NCBI GenBank assembly: GCA_016758965.1
Contig: JAEPRB010000292.1
Location: forward strand, 1 to 45,601
Direction: 5' to 3'
Source: Circinella minor
Taxonomy: Eukaryota > Mucoromycota > Mucoromycetes > Mucorales > Lichtheimiaceae
DNA: 45,601 nucleotides
Part shown: piece by piece, positions 23,013 to 35,208 of the stretch
Layout: every line of letters starts with the position of its first letter
Numbering within the stretch: the first letter of the stretch is position 1
Program-made: the position numbers and the translations under genes
The notes under the pieces: model-generated
Database searches by the model: none
Told to the model about the DNA's origin: nothing
The model's input: the letters and a program-made list of their open reading frames with translations, nothing else

Positions 23013-26000
23013 TTAATTTGTTACACGCTTGGATCGTTTTCGCATGGCTTGATTTGGTGGTTGATTAACAGGTGCTTTCCAAGTAAATATACCATTTTTG
23101 ATTTTGGTTACTGTCCATCCATATCTTTTGACAAGAGCATTCAATGATTGAGGTTTTTTAACATCTCGTACAGCGAGATACTGTTTCACAGATTCATCAT
23201 TAATTCCACGTCGTTCTTCGATAGTTGCAAATTCTCCCCAAAATCTATCCCTCGTATTAGAAAAATTAAGTGTAACTTCGTCGCCATTTACATTATTGTG
23301 AAATTCACGCCACCATTCAAGAAAAGGATCATCATTTGTTATTGTAGCACCACCACGTTTTGAGGTAGTCGATGGAAGATTAGTAATAGTCGGTCTGGCT
23401 AATCTGGTAGAGTCATGGGTTGAGGGAGTTGTTTCCGATATAGATCTTTTTCGCTCAAGTTGTGGAATGGTCCATGTTTTTTTATTCTTATTACTAGGTG
23501 GGCACTTTTGAAACTTGTTGAACATTTTTTTTATTTTTCTGTATAAACAATAACAGGATTTTTTTTACATTTTGTAAGCAATGGAATTTCTTTGTGTAAT
23601 CGTGCCTTTTTTTTGCAAAAATATTGATCTAAAGTTAGTACTTACGCATAACCTGTTGGCATTGTCATCCAATGATTCCATATCTCTTTTTCAAAGTTTG
23701 TGCCCTTAATTTGTAAGCATTCATCCATCAATGATTGAAATGTGGGGATGTTATCTTGAGGGGTTTGACTTGTCGAAACAATCAATTCATTCTCGCTACA
23801 ATATTCTTCCATAAATAATTGTATCATTCGTTCACCAGAAAAAGCTACTGAGCGTTCTGATTCTTCTTTAATAATAGGACGAAGTTCTTGTCCAAATAAT
23901 TGAACAGTATTTACAAATGTACGAAAGTACTTGTCACGACTGTTACCAAGGAACCATTGATCAGCTATTAAAATATAATTGTCTTGAACTTTCACAGGAC
24001 TTCCTTGTAAATCTTTGATTATCTAAATTATTTAAACATTTTATTAGACCCGTTTGCTATTATGTATTAAAGATACTATTTTACATTACATAAACAAATT
24101 AAAAAAAAGTGATAACTTACCAAAGCTGTGGTACATATATTAGGATCATAATCGAGAATATATTTTCCTTTAACATTAGCACCACTACCAATAATCCACA
24201 TTCCATCAGGTTCCGCCTTTTCTTCTCCATCTAATTCTACTCGGATACGTGCACGACCATTTGCAAGAATATTAATAGGAACTTGAGTAAAATATTTAAC
24301 AGCTTTTTTGCCTTCATTATTCAATCTTGTTATCAAATTCCGTTTATTTGCCTCTCGCTTAGCTGGTGTTGTACCGGCAGTCCACATTATACTCGCTCGT
24401 TTTCTTAAGGCTTCAGAAACAAGGTCTGGATCAAGCATCCAAGTATCGTCATCAAAACCTTCTGGTTGTTTACATTGTACCTTGAGATATTGAACTTGTG
24501 CTGGTTCCAAGTTACCCATAGGTGAATGATGTTCAGCTTGAATTAAACGTATCAAAGCTTGGTAGATATTTGTTTTAGCTGGAAGTTTCATAAACCATCT
24601 TTTAAACCGGTCTTTATCGATATTGAAGCTTCGTGTTTTTCGTAGGATCCCATCATTGTACCGTAAAAGAATTCTTAGCTGTAGCTTACGATGATCAGTA
24701 TTATCATCTGTATATCCATATCTTTCACTATGGGCCTTGTATCCAAGCTTTCCACCCACTTTTCCTGCTTCTGAAAATAAGTCATAGCCTGCGATGTAAT
24801 CCTTGCGCAAAATTGCTTTTCGAAGGCGCCCTATATATAACAAAAATGAATTGTGTTAAAAAAAATGTATATTTACTACGACATTCTATTATTACTCGTT
24901 CTCCGTCCTTTATCATTGCTATTGTTGTAAATATACATACCAGTTGCATCAGAACGCCGCCATTCCTGTACAACAGTACGTGTTTCTTTAAGCTTCTGAG
25001 GAATATCACTTTTCAATTCACGATTATGCAATTCTTCAATTAACAATTGTCCAAATGCTCGAGATCCAGGGCGCACGTTTATATTATTACGCTCCAATAG
25101 TGATATACAACAGTCAGCCAGCAACAAAGAGCGTACCCAGCAAAAAAATGCCAACCGAAACAATTGAGGATGTATTGATCCATAGTTCAAATTTCCCATA
25201 TCAAAATGTGGTACAATAACTGTCCAAAGTTCGTCCAATGGTTCAGCGCCATCCGGTTCGGTCTCGTAGTTAAAAGCTGCATCATAATTAACAAGAATTG
25301 GTTCACCAATAATGGATCCATATTCCGACTCGTCCAACGAGTGACTAGAAAATAGTTTAGAAAATTACAATGCCGTTAGTATTGGTTCTCTTGTCAATGC
25401 TTTTCAACAAGCAGCTCTTAGTTATTATTTAAAGCGACATGTCCGCTATTTACCTGCCATGAAAGTTTGAAAAAGCGACTGCAGCTGGTCCATATCCACA
25501 AGTAACCATCGTCAAAGGTCGTAAACGTTCAAGTACTGATGCTGCTGTAGATATATGCAATGATTGGAGATTATTTTGTATGTACCTGGTAACCCACAGA
25601 TCGAGAAAACTAATTCCAGAAAACGACTTGGTGTCAAGAATATGCTGTAGTAGTGTTAAAGATGCAGCGCCTGCACGACATCCTTCAAAGAAGTTGCGTT
25701 TCAAGCGAAAATCTGCATGGGTCATATCATTAGCAAACACAGCCAAGGGTACATGTCGACCATTGTGAATAAGACGATCCACTCTCGGAATCGCAGATTC
25801 TGCAAGGAACTGTATATACGAATCGGTTACTTCTTTGGCCACAGGTCCCTCTTGCGCTCGAATCAATTCACTTCGGTATTGCTGATAAATCATGGCGATT
25901 TGTTCCTGGTGTGATTCAGGTCGGGTGGGCGGAGTTGGCGATTCTGTTAAGTGCATCCGTGCATGATCAAAATTAAGGTTACTGATTGATTGGCGATCAT

Positions 26001-26811
26001 CATCTGATGGTGAATATGGATAGTAAAAACCACCTGGTTGTGAATTCATGAGCATGTCACGTCCAAATAAATGAATTAACACTTGTTCAGTCTCATCAAT
26101 GAGCTGCCGATTAGGGTCATCGAATACACCATATTGACCTTTAACTTCAAGCAAAGGAAATGAATACACAACTTGATTTCTTGCTAATCCATGTCTTTCA
26201 ATGATATTATACATATTATTATATCGGCGCTTTTGTTTTTTGCTGGTGTTGTCTTCCTCCTGGCGTTTCAGTGGTGTTGATGTTGAAGTACATCCGACAT
26301 ATCGAATAGAAAGAATATCATCCGGTTTTTTAGATGAAAGATATTCACCAAACCTGATAGTCAAAGTATTAGATGATGCATGCTTATTATTTGGTGTACA
26401 ATATATATCTTCTTAAATAGAAAAAATAATATGATATAATTACCTTTGGATATATAATTCGTCGAAGTATTCATTACTGTAATCCTGCAAGACTCTTGTA
26501 AATTGTTCGCACGTAAGACTTATGCTACGAACGTAGTATTGAGTAATAAAATACTTTTTTTTGGGTATGCGTATATTATTGGCCTCGAGTTTCGCTTGAA
26601 GAATGTAAGGCATAACTTCATCACTGACTGAAGCCGAATCTTGAGCAAATTCCAAGAATTGTACACCATTGTTGTTCATCGCAAGTTTTGAAATAACGTA
26701 CTGAGACGTGTTGCCTGGATCTAGTTGACTTTCGGCAGCACGTTGTTTAATAAGGGAAATAGTTTGTTCGAGAGGTGTGAAGGTTCTGTTCGTCATCGTA
26801 TTGTTCTCCAC
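23013..26811 (-). CDS. Multi-copy protein with a GIY-YIG-like nuclease domain
   Basis: Six exons, 26,444-26,811, 25,454-26,353, 24,941-25,344, 24,121-24,830, 23,646-24,022 and 23,013-23,538, all GT-AG with consistent phases, give an uninterrupted 1,094-residue protein. A TATA box lies about 40 bp upstream of the ATG. Residues 120-231 resemble a GIY-YIG nuclease. FGEY (124-127) may stand for GIY, and YVG (141-143) is followed by STPLKR with Arg153. Then come ERHGLARNQVV (175-185), an acidic Glu212 in DETEQVLIHLF, and MNSQPGG with Asn226, matching the Arg, Glu and Asn expected in the fold. Residues 420-1094 have no domain I recognise; the segment around 560-800 is Lys/Arg-rich and the C-terminus is basic. 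Truncated copies lie at 10,381 and 27,766. A transposon- or homing-type endonuclease protein is plausible but unproven, and the GIY spacing is longer than usual. Confidence 0.65.
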
Positions 26812-26848
26812 AATAAAAAATCATTGTGAATCTGAATCGCGATTGGGG

Positions 26849-26856
26849 TTTATATA
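26849..26856 (-). promoter_or_regulatory. TATA box of the GIY-YIG-like gene
   Basis: Minus-strand TATATAAA followed by C, about 40 bp before the ATG at 26,811. The same TTATATAAAC stands at 27,671-27,680 before the start of copy C, so it was conserved while flanking bases changed. Confidence 0.6.
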
Positions 26857-26984
26857 GACTCATTTTTTTTAGTAGACCAGAAAAAAAGACAAAGAAACAA
26901 AGGTTACCATCCTGATTTTTTTTTTATCGCCAGCCAAAAAAAAATTACTAAATCATTGTTCTCACAAGAATATAAAAGTCCTTC

Positions 26985-27146
26985 AAAATATATATAATAT
27001 CCGTTGAAGGATATCTGATACAATGAGAATTTGTAGTTACTCTATAGCAAACAACAATCAACCTTGTTCATCTATAGATTGTTAAGTCGAGTGACCACAA
27101 ATTCTCATTGTATCAGACGTCTTCCAATGGATATTATATATATTTT
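26985..27146. repeat. 58-bp-arm inverted repeat between divergent gene copies
   Basis: Left arm 26,985-27,042 and right arm 27,089-27,146 are inverted complements with about nine mismatches, nearly all transitions. They share AAAATATATATAATATCC at the outer ends and CTGATACAATGAGAATTTGT in the middle. The 46-bp centre is not paired. It lies between copy B (-) and copy C (+). It could be a MITE or a fold-back element; no target duplication is evident. Confidence 0.8.
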
Positions 27147-27589
27147 ACAAAATGTAGTCTAACATCTGACGACTGGAAATATTATTTACCGTCAATAGTT
27201 AACTTATTTATCTCGGATTATCTTATGGTTGAGTAAACAACACGCCTTTAAACAAGAATTATCAATCTGCGAAAAAATTATCATTTGTGCTAAATAATTA
27301 GATTAGTTATAAAAAATAGTTCAGGAACCACCCACTTTCATAAAATAAATTATTATTATCCCATTATTCTATTTATTCTAGATACTATTTTTATATTCCG
27401 AACTACACCCATAACTTGAAAATCAGACCATTGCTTGTTTCTATTCTCTCTTTTCTACTCTCAATGCCTCATAAAGTTTTTTTCTTCTGTACCTTTAAAT
27501 TTGTAATCTCATCTACTTGTACAAAAAGGGGACGGCAAAAACCAAGTTATTCTCATTATTAGCCTATACGTCACCCCCACCCTTCTTAG

Positions 27590-27626
27590 TTCCAGATTTT
27601 TTTAGGCGCAAATTTCAAGTTATGCC
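27590..27626. repeat. Short dispersed motif (copy 1)
   Basis: CCAGATTTTTTTAGGCGCAA followed by ATTTCAAGTTATGC. An almost identical 35-bp stretch occurs at 42,846-42,880, next to the long hairpin. The similarity stops right after TTATGC in both. Confidence 0.65.
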
Positions 27627-27654
27627 GAGATACATCTTATCTTTTTTTTTTAGT

Positions 27655-28665
27655 TCTAAAAAAAATGAGCTTATATAAACAGTGTGTCTATGTCCAGGCA
27701 GTTTATCTTATCAAAGGTTGAAATCTCTTCCCAATCGCGATTCAGATCCACAATGCTTTTCGATCATGGAGAACAATACGATGGCAAGTGGAATCTTCAC
27801 ACCTATTAAACAAAACAGTTCACTTATTAAATAACGTGCTGCTGGAAATCGGCAAGTTCCAGGCAACACGTCTCAGTACGTTATTTCAAAACTTGCGATG
27901 AACTACAACGGTGTACAATTCTTGCAATTTGCTCAAGATTCGGCCGCAGTCAGTGATGAAGTCATGGCTTACATTCTTCAAGCGAAACTTGAGGTCAACA
28001 ATACACGCACACCCAAAAAAAAAGTATTTTATTACTCAACACTACGTTCGTAGCACAAGCCTTACCTGTGCACAATTTACAAGGGTCTTGCAGCTGCGTC
28101 ACAAAAGTTAAATCTGTATTTCGCTAAACCTGTACGGATCCTCACATATTGAGAGTACCTGTTTAACGAGAAGCTACTGTGGCTCAATATCAACACCACT
28201 GAAACGTTAGCAGGAAGACGACGCCGACAAAAAACAAAGGCGGCGATATAGCAGTATTTATCGTCTTATTGAGAGGCATGGATTAGCAAGAAATCAAGTT
28301 GGGTATTCGATGACCCTAATCAGCAGCTCATTGATGAGACTGAACAAGTGTTAATTCATTTATTTGGACGTGACATGCTCATGAATTCACAACCAGGTGG
28401 TTTTTACTATCCATATTCACCATCAGATGATGATCGCCAATCAATCAGTAACCTTAATTTTGATCATGCACGGATGTACTTAACAGAATCGCTAACTCCG
28501 CCCATCCGACCTGAATCACACCAGGAACAAATCGCCATGATTTATCAGCAATACCGAAGTGAATTGATTCGAACACAAGAGGGACCTATGGCCGAAGAAG
28601 TAACCGATTCGTATATTATACAGTTTCTTACATAAGCTGCAATTCGAAGAATGGGTTGTCTTATA
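27655..28665 (+). pseudogene. Broken 5' copy (copy C) of the GIY-YIG-like gene
   Basis: Starting with the conserved TATA box and the ATG at 27,766 (MENNTM becomes MENNTMAS), this plus-strand segment follows exons 1 and 2 of the intact gene. Exon 1 carries stops and frameshifts. The region around the YVG motif is rearranged, and the stretch corresponding to residues about 187-200 is deleted. From 28,348 a long open piece again matches (HLFGRDMLMNSQPGG onward) until a stop near 28,635, after which similarity fades by about 28,665. Exons 3-6 are absent. It points away from the intact copy, so the two form a head-to-head pair. Confidence 0.85.
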
Positions 28666-30265
28666 ACAGCTGTTATTAATCTCATTATTTCTTGGGTGCC
28701 TTGTTTTCTCAGGTGATTTGCCACAAAAGAGCTTAAACTCAACTCCCGCTTATTTGTATTGTTAAAATAATATAATTGTTTTTTTTTTACTGTCAATCAA
28801 CATATTTATATTCCACATTCAATTGTTATTTTTCCATATATCAATTGTTTCTTTTTCCGTTGATCAACATGCTTATATCTAAAATGTCAATACGTTTATA
28901 TTTCGAATATCTATAGTTTATTTTCTTTACATATCAATAGTAGAATAACTTTTCATCTATTAATTAGATATCTTCTGATAGATTTGTTAATTTTTTCCTC
29001 ATGCCGTTTTTCATAAATACAAAAAAGGAAGCAGATCACAAAAATCATTAAGAGAAAAAAACGCTTTATTTGCATATTTTTATAAAGAGTATTTACTATT
29101 GATATAAACATCTAAACACACCTGTTGATTACTCTTCTTCGCTGGGATATTCTTACTACTTTTTATAACTATAAGATAGTTCTCACAGTAAACTCACCCT
29201 GCTAATTATTCACATAAATAATAGATATACGTACAGTTAATAGAAAGATGCAAAACAGTTAGTCAATAATGGTAAGAAAGAAAATACAACATTAAAAATG
29301 GATGAAAAGAAGGTCCTGTATCAAAATATATAATATAGAATAAAATAGCAACAAAAAGGAGTTAAAATATAGAACTTATAGAGATAGCAGATGTAATTAT
29401 AAGGGAAGTAACGTAAGAGTGTACGAAGACCTGTGGGGCTTGAAAAGAATATTGGAAGTAGCAACATACCTCGAAAATGCATCGTACATAACCACATTGT
29501 TATGTTACACACATTCACGGAACGATACCGAGAATATACTTAATGACGCGACTGTAATGACTAAATACTAAAAATGAAGTGCTGTAACTACTCCAGCCAG
29601 TTTAGAACAAAGACTTTTATACAAAGATCAAGCTCACATAAATTTAAAGTTGCTTACCTGAGCACAATGAAATATATTGAAGATATCAGTAATATGAAAG
29701 CGTATTACATGTAGAAAAAGAGATTATGCCATACTGTGCAAACAGGTAAGAATCCACAACATTTTTGATCAACGGATTCTTAAATGTAACAGTTGCATGA
29801 CTCTGCATATTTATTTTAGTATACTCCTATTCTGTCTATATGTAGTATATACTTAAAAGAATTTACATATGAATAATGTAGTCATAAAAGCGAGAGAAAT
29901 ATATATAAACGGTTATAATAAGAAGAGACACTTGAAACAATAAGAATATAAAGAATAGAATGGATAAACATAGTGATAAATTCAAATCCATATCTAATAA
30001 AAAAAAAGAGACTTACCAGATATAACAAAAAAGAAAAGAAATGGGAGAAAGAGAAGAAATAAATATGGGTCAAATAACCACGTACTTTATACACCCGCAT
30101 GTATACTACTATAAAAAAAGCTTCTAGTGAAATATATGCTTTCTTCCTTTTTATTTTTTTCCCTTCCTCAAAAATTTTACCTTAAAAAGTAAAATACTAT
30201 CTTCATAAAAATCGGTTTTTTTCTAAAAAATAAAGTACTAATTCTTTTACCTTGTTACTATATAG
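28666..30265. other. AT-rich intergenic DNA before the coiled-coil gene
   Basis: 1.6 kb with no supported gene on either strand; open frames are short and Phe/Leu/Tyr-rich. Just before 30,266 stands TATATAG, which could be a 3' splice site of an intron in the 5' UTR. Confidence 0.5.
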
Positions 30266-31320
30266 ATGTCTTCCAACAACAACAATAACAACAACAACAC
30301 TTATCATCAGCAACATGCTGATAGAGTGATCGCTGCTACCCTTCGTCGCTTGCAGGATGAATGTTCTGCTTTGCGTGCCGAAAACGCAGCTATAAAAAAC
30401 CAAATGGATACCATGTCAGCTTACATGGCAAATAATCAACAACAACAACAACAACAGCTTCCTCCTCCGAATCCAATCCCTGAGATGGACAGAGAACGCG
30501 TAAATGAAGTGATTGTAAGATTTTTTACCTTTTATTCTTTAAAGACCTTGTAATAGATTCACTAATTAAGTTACGTAGAAAAACATTCATTCGCGCCATG
30601 GTTTGTTCGTCGATGGTGATGGATATAACTATAGTGAGACGTTCCGTTCACGTCATAACAAAGAGGTGACATCGATCATCTCTGCGTATTGTAAAAATAG
30701 TCCTGGTGGCTGTGTGTTAGACGACAAGGCTCTACACAGCCAAATTTTGATGTTCTACCGTGGTCAGAAGGAAAAATCAAGACGGACAATTGGGCAACAA
30801 GCCGTTATCGATCAGCGTAAACGACGCTATAAAAGGGTCTGGCATGTTAGTATAATTGAATAAAAGTTGATATAAAATTGTTCATCAAAAAGAAAAGACC
30901 TCTTACAAATCATTATATTATATAGAAACTCAAGGCACGCCAAGGAGCTCACCAGAAGTATAATGCTTCATTAAAGGATCAATATCCTGATGGTGAGAAG
31001 CTTCTTAGTGTTGAGTGTATGTCGCCCGAGGTATCTGATGCTGAATCGGGGGCTCATGGCCTCGTGCGGTTTAAACCTTCATTCAGAAAGCCCAATGTAA
31101 ATGACGAATAAGTTGTTTTTATAGAATAATAAGACAGTGTACTAAGAGAATTTCAATGTAAATTATATAGGTTGACAGATATTTTAAAGAGCTGGATAAA
31201 TTGAGCAAAGAAGGAAGAGGACGAAAAGGCGTAGAAGCCAAAGAAAGACGTGCTGGCGGGGTTCTTGAGACCCAAATCAATGAAGAAACAGTTGCGAGTT
31301 GGCCCAACTGGGCAAAATAA
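30266..31320 (+). CDS. Orphan coiled-coil protein with Asn/Gln runs
   Basis: Four exons, 30,266-30,514, 30,579-30,845, 30,926-31,096 and 31,171-31,320, each a whole number of codons and joined at short GT-AG introns, encode 278 residues with no interruption. The start (ATAGATGTC) begins an Asn run at residues 4-11. Residues 20-54 (RVIAATLRRLQDECSALRAE onward) are a likely coiled coil, followed by Gln7 and a Pro-rich linker. Residues 84-195 are a basic, Arg/Lys-rich region (GLFVDGDGYNYSETFRSRHN, then RRTIGQQAVIDQRKRRYKRV) that could bind nucleic acid. The C-terminus is charged and ends SWPNWAK. I do not recognise the family. All-phase-0 introns and a clean frame argue that it is a real, maintained gene. 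Confidence 0.7.
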
Positions 31321-31429
31321 ATCTTTTGTATTTCTTGTTTTTTCCCATGTTTTATTATTATACTACTATTCTACATGTCAACGGGATCACGACAATTTTT
31401 ATTGTATTAGGGTTTCCTTGTGGTCTATA

Positions 31430-32025
31430 TGCTACAATAGCTACTTGGGTGGAAATTCGATGTACTGGTAATATTGAGTGACCTTCGTCGGTCATGAAAC
31501 GATTACACCACTCCTCGAGACCTTCTTATTCAAATCGCTGTCCTGCTTCAGTACCGATACAACGAACACGTGCAAAATAATGTTGCTTTGGCACACGATC
31601 AATGTCAAGTACATGATGAAATTAGTATTTGATTTGACCTGTCCAAGTCACAGCATTACCGTGTTGAAGGAATATAGCTTGTATATGTGAATCCCGAATT
31701 GAATTGACGATGCTGATTGATATTATTGATCAAATAATTCGATTGACTGGAACTTTTCGACCTCATTGTAACAGCATATTTTTCCTAGCGCTCGCTAAAT
31801 CTGATAAACTTCATTATATTGTTGTTGATAATGTTTTAACGACAATTGGTATGGTTGACCATGGATTCTTGCTTTTTCTCCTTCGCTCATTGATAATAAG
31901 GTATCAGCTAATAGTGGTTCGCTCTCAATAACGTCGATAGTCGTCGGATCCCAAAACAGTTGATTAAATGAAAGTGGACCATGTTTGATTTTGTTGATAA
32001 GGTATATGCGATCGATCAACAATCT
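31430..32025 (-). pseudogene. Decayed coding sequence, unknown family
   Basis: On the minus strand one open piece (32,022-31,795) reads KHGPLSFNQLFWDPTTIDVI followed by ESEPLLADTLLSMSEGEKAR. Further downstream, frames with stops read QAIFLQHGNAVTWTGQIKY and VLDIDRVPKQHYFARVRC, then HSILPVHRIST. The succession of protein-like pieces in one orientation, with stops and frame changes between them, indicates a dead gene, probably from a transposable element. The family cannot be fixed by eye. Confidence 0.5.
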
Positions 32026-32867
32026 TTAATAAAGTATCTAGTTCTTTATCATTTTTGATATATAATATTGAAACATGTAACAGAAAGCATAAAAAGAGCA
32101 TTGGATAAGGAGATATATTCAATAAAAGAAGTATAGAATGTTTCAAAAGAAAAAGAGAAAATCAATCCCGTAATCACTAGTATGGGTTAATATTTTTTGG
32201 GGAATAATTATGGCTACTATCTATTAAAAAGCCGAAAATATATACAAGGAGAAACTCTTCTATTTGCGTTCCTCTTTATTCTTATTTATATTTTACTCAT
32301 CAAATACATCTGAAAGATTTATACTTCTGCCAGCAAAATACTTGAACCACTGATCCGAATAATGGACTTCGAAAGATCACTTGATACTAAACGATTACAA
32401 TGCTACGTGATGAATATAGCTGCACACGAAAAACAACGTTCACTTAAGACAGAACTTTAAACTTTGTATTATGAAAAAAATATATGCTCCATTTCGCACA
32501 ACTACGTTCTTTTTTTTTTGGATAGAAAATAAATGATTGGAGATGGATTAATTGACTTTGGTAAGTCTTTTATATTACTAATGTACTCGTCATACCTTTT
32601 TTCACACGAACAGACATACATATACGATAGCTGTGATAAGCTTCTGCCACCTTAACAATTACAACATTACATCTTTTTTCTACTGACGATTGTAAATTGG
32701 GTATGGCAACGAATCCATCTTATACATAATTGGCTTTATTTACCCATGGACCATATTGAATACAATACAATGTGTTCTGCTCAATTTTATAACCAACAAT
32801 CCTTCCTTGTTAAAGATCGTCATCTTAACATAATCAATTCCATCCAACCTGATATTATGCTTGACGC

Positions 32868-33098
32868 TTGATAAGTGCTATCACTCTTTCTTATACAAAC
32901 ACATACACACACACACCTTCTTTAAAGTTATATTACTACTATGCTTCTGTTATTATTGCTATTGCTATTGGTATCTTATTTTATTTTTCTTCAGGTAGGT
33001 TATATAACTTGTTTCAAAAGCACTTAAAACAATTGTTATTGGAAAAAGTGTTCTGGATATGGATTGATATTACGCTTCGTATACTTGGATTTGAATAA
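32868..33098 (+). CDS. Possible small membrane protein
   Basis: A 76-residue open frame with one predicted transmembrane stretch at residues 24-42 and a Lys/Leu-rich amphipathic C-terminal half (LYNLFQKHLKQLLLEKVFWI). The N-terminal part overlaps a CA-repeat stretch and looks low-complexity. There is no intron and no start context that favours it, and I do not recognise a family. AT-rich DNA readily produces such hydrophobic frames, so this is a weak call. Confidence 0.2.
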   Translation: MISAITLSYTNTYTHTPSLKLYYYYASVIIAIAIGILFYFSSGRLYNLFQKHLKQLLLEKVFWIWIDITLRILGFE

Positions 33099-34736
33099 TG
33101 GATATATGGATAGTATGGAATAGCAAGATTATTAGCGTTGTTAATTATGTTATACATATCTTTGCGGTAATGGTGATAAATTATTCTATGGATTGTTTTT
33201 TTTTACCAATGGTATTTGCTATTATTTATTACGGGAACGGTCAAAATATTATTATTGTTATGAAATAATATAGGAAATGTTGTAGCATAAATAATGTTAG
33301 GAATAATATGGTATAAAAGATATAAGGAACTGGGACGAGTAATAACATTTCGACATCTTTGGGATTAGATCATTTGAAAAACATAGATTTAAAAAGGTTG
33401 TTGAATCTTTAAGTTGAATACAATAATAATAATCACATTTATTGACTTGCTACCTGAAAATAAATTAAGAACATGGCATACTTTTTTAATGTAATATTTT
33501 TATGCTCTTTTATAAGTAGCCTTGTTGACACATTACCACTTTGAATCTATTGGACCCTTGAATAGTCGGATTGGATGGTAAATATATTCATCAGCATCTA
33601 AACGTTCGGATAAGATAATAATGCTAGATTCACACATTCTTTTTTACTATCATTAATCAGCAGAACACTATATTCTGTCAGATAAAAATGAATAATATCA
33701 CAACAGTAAATAATGCTTTGATATACGCGAAATAAACTTTGTATTATCTGAACAGCCTCCAATATATTGTACTATCTATATTATAAACGAGAGAGAAAAA
33801 ATATACAATACAAAGCATTTGTCCAGAAGGGATTGAGTATATTATTGGATGGGACATATATCTAGTATACTGATCAAGGATTTTGAGTTAACATGATTAT
33901 GAGGGATCGAAACCATTCTCGTATCTATAACAACATACTCAAGAACGTCCAATAAGATAGAGTCGATTATCCAAAAGAATTTATGTATATACTTTATTGA
34001 TAATAGTAATAATAATATATTAGCCATAACAACAACGCTACTTGGAATCCAATTCATAGTGGTAATACCTTATTCACTCTTTGTCTTTTCATCATCCATG
34101 TGCTTCTTTGATAACGTGTGGTGTTCCATTAATAATATTTGGCGTAGAAAACATATTAGAGCTTGCTGCAAGAGTAACGTCTTCTTTTTAACTTTTAAAA
34201 ATAGCTTTGTTTGGTGAGTTGGAAAACAAGTAGTTGCTTGCTTGTTCTTTAATTTTTTTTTTGTAATGCTGTTTTTATGCTGGTATATATTGACGTTCAT
34301 TGCGTTCAATATTGATGTACGATTGTTGACTACATTGTTGGTTGAAATGCTCGTTCTATATATTACTAAAGCAAAGCGTGTCTTGAAAGTTTCGGGAACT
34401 GTTAATCTTATAACCTTTTTGCATACTTTTTTTTGTCTTAACCATGAGGTTCCCCTTCCTTCAGACATATAAATCATTCCCACTAGAATGCTTTTCTTTC
34501 TTTATATTTTTGGTGTTCCTCTCTGGCATGTTGAGTACGGTCATATTGCTTCAGTCCAATTGTCGTTTTGTTTTTTCCAACCTTATACCACTTACCTCTC
34601 AGTTCGGTTCTTCCCTTTTCTTCCCTCTTTCACAAGATAAACATATCATGAAAAAAAAAAGACAATCTAACTCAGTTATTATTATAATTTTTACCTTTGT
34701 TAGATTGAAATAAAGGCTTTGTGTATTTCTTTATCA

Positions 34737-34745
34737 AAAAAGGAA
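34737..34745. other. Left 9-bp target site duplication
   Basis: AAAAAGGAA immediately before the terminal inverted repeat; identical to 35,209-35,217 immediately after the element. Confidence 0.8.
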
Positions 34746-35208
34746 GGGAATTGCTACGGGCACCCCATATTTTGCTTACGGGCACCCCACAAATAAACAG
34801 TTATCAACTAAGTTCTTAGACCATATAAATTAGAGTAACAGCGTTATCAACACCAATAGCGCTTGTTTAGCCGCTCATACGTATCTAACGTTAAAATAAA
34901 CATTATACCTTGTTTGTTTTGTCTACGTATAACTCCCACTTGAGTACATAATGGATATAGTAGTAAGTAGAAAGCATAAGAAATATTGACTGTTATCATA
35001 GAAAGTCAAGCTGCTAATGTAAGTCCCACTCATAAACGTTTTTACGTTTTATAACGATAACTACTATATAGATAGTGTATAAATGGCCGGATACGATGTA
35101 ATTATATCGAATTGTTGTGTGCCTGTGAGAAAATGATCAAAGTGGGGTGTCCGTAAGAGTCGAATTTACCTAATATAGTATGTTTATGGGGTGTCCGTAG
35201 CAATTTCC
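34746..35208. mobile_element. Mutator-like MITE, complete, 463 bp
   Basis: Terminal inverted repeats GGGAATTGCTACGG (left) and the complement of CCGTAGCAATTTCC (right) extend into a second, subterminal pair: GCTTACGGGCACCCCAC at the left and GTGGGGTGTCCGTAAG at the right. A perfect 9-bp duplication, AAAAAGGAA, flanks the element. Nine-base duplications are typical of the Mutator superfamily. The inside has no open frame of note, so it is non-autonomous. A truncated relative is at 20,013-20,145. Confidence 0.85.

Larger units (their letters stand above)
22473..26870 (-). mobile_element. Complete copy (copy B) of the GIY-YIG-like gene element
   Basis: This block includes the intact six-exon gene, its 540-bp 3' region and its promoter. 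The 3' boundary at 22,473 is fixed by copy A, which starts at the same base after different flanking DNA. The 5' boundary is less clear: similarity to copy C fades upstream of about 26,870 (27,655 in copy C). I see no terminal inverted repeats pairing the two ends and no poly-A tail, so the mechanism of duplication is unknown. Calling it mobile rests on three copies in 18 kb with different breakpoints. Confidence 0.5.
32026..34745. other. AT-rich intergenic DNA, no certain gene
   Basis: 2.7 kb. A plus-strand frame at 32,868-33,098 would encode 76 residues with one hydrophobic segment (YYYYASVIIAIAIGILFYFS) and an amphipathic tail; it could be a small membrane protein or chance. A minus-strand frame at 34,070-34,483 (137 residues) overlaps plus-strand frames and has no recognisable feature. 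I assign neither. Confidence 0.35.

Noticed and set aside
34070..34483. Minus-strand frame of 137 residues
   Set aside because: No motif, Lys/Thr-rich, overlaps equally long plus-strand frames, no intron or promoter support.
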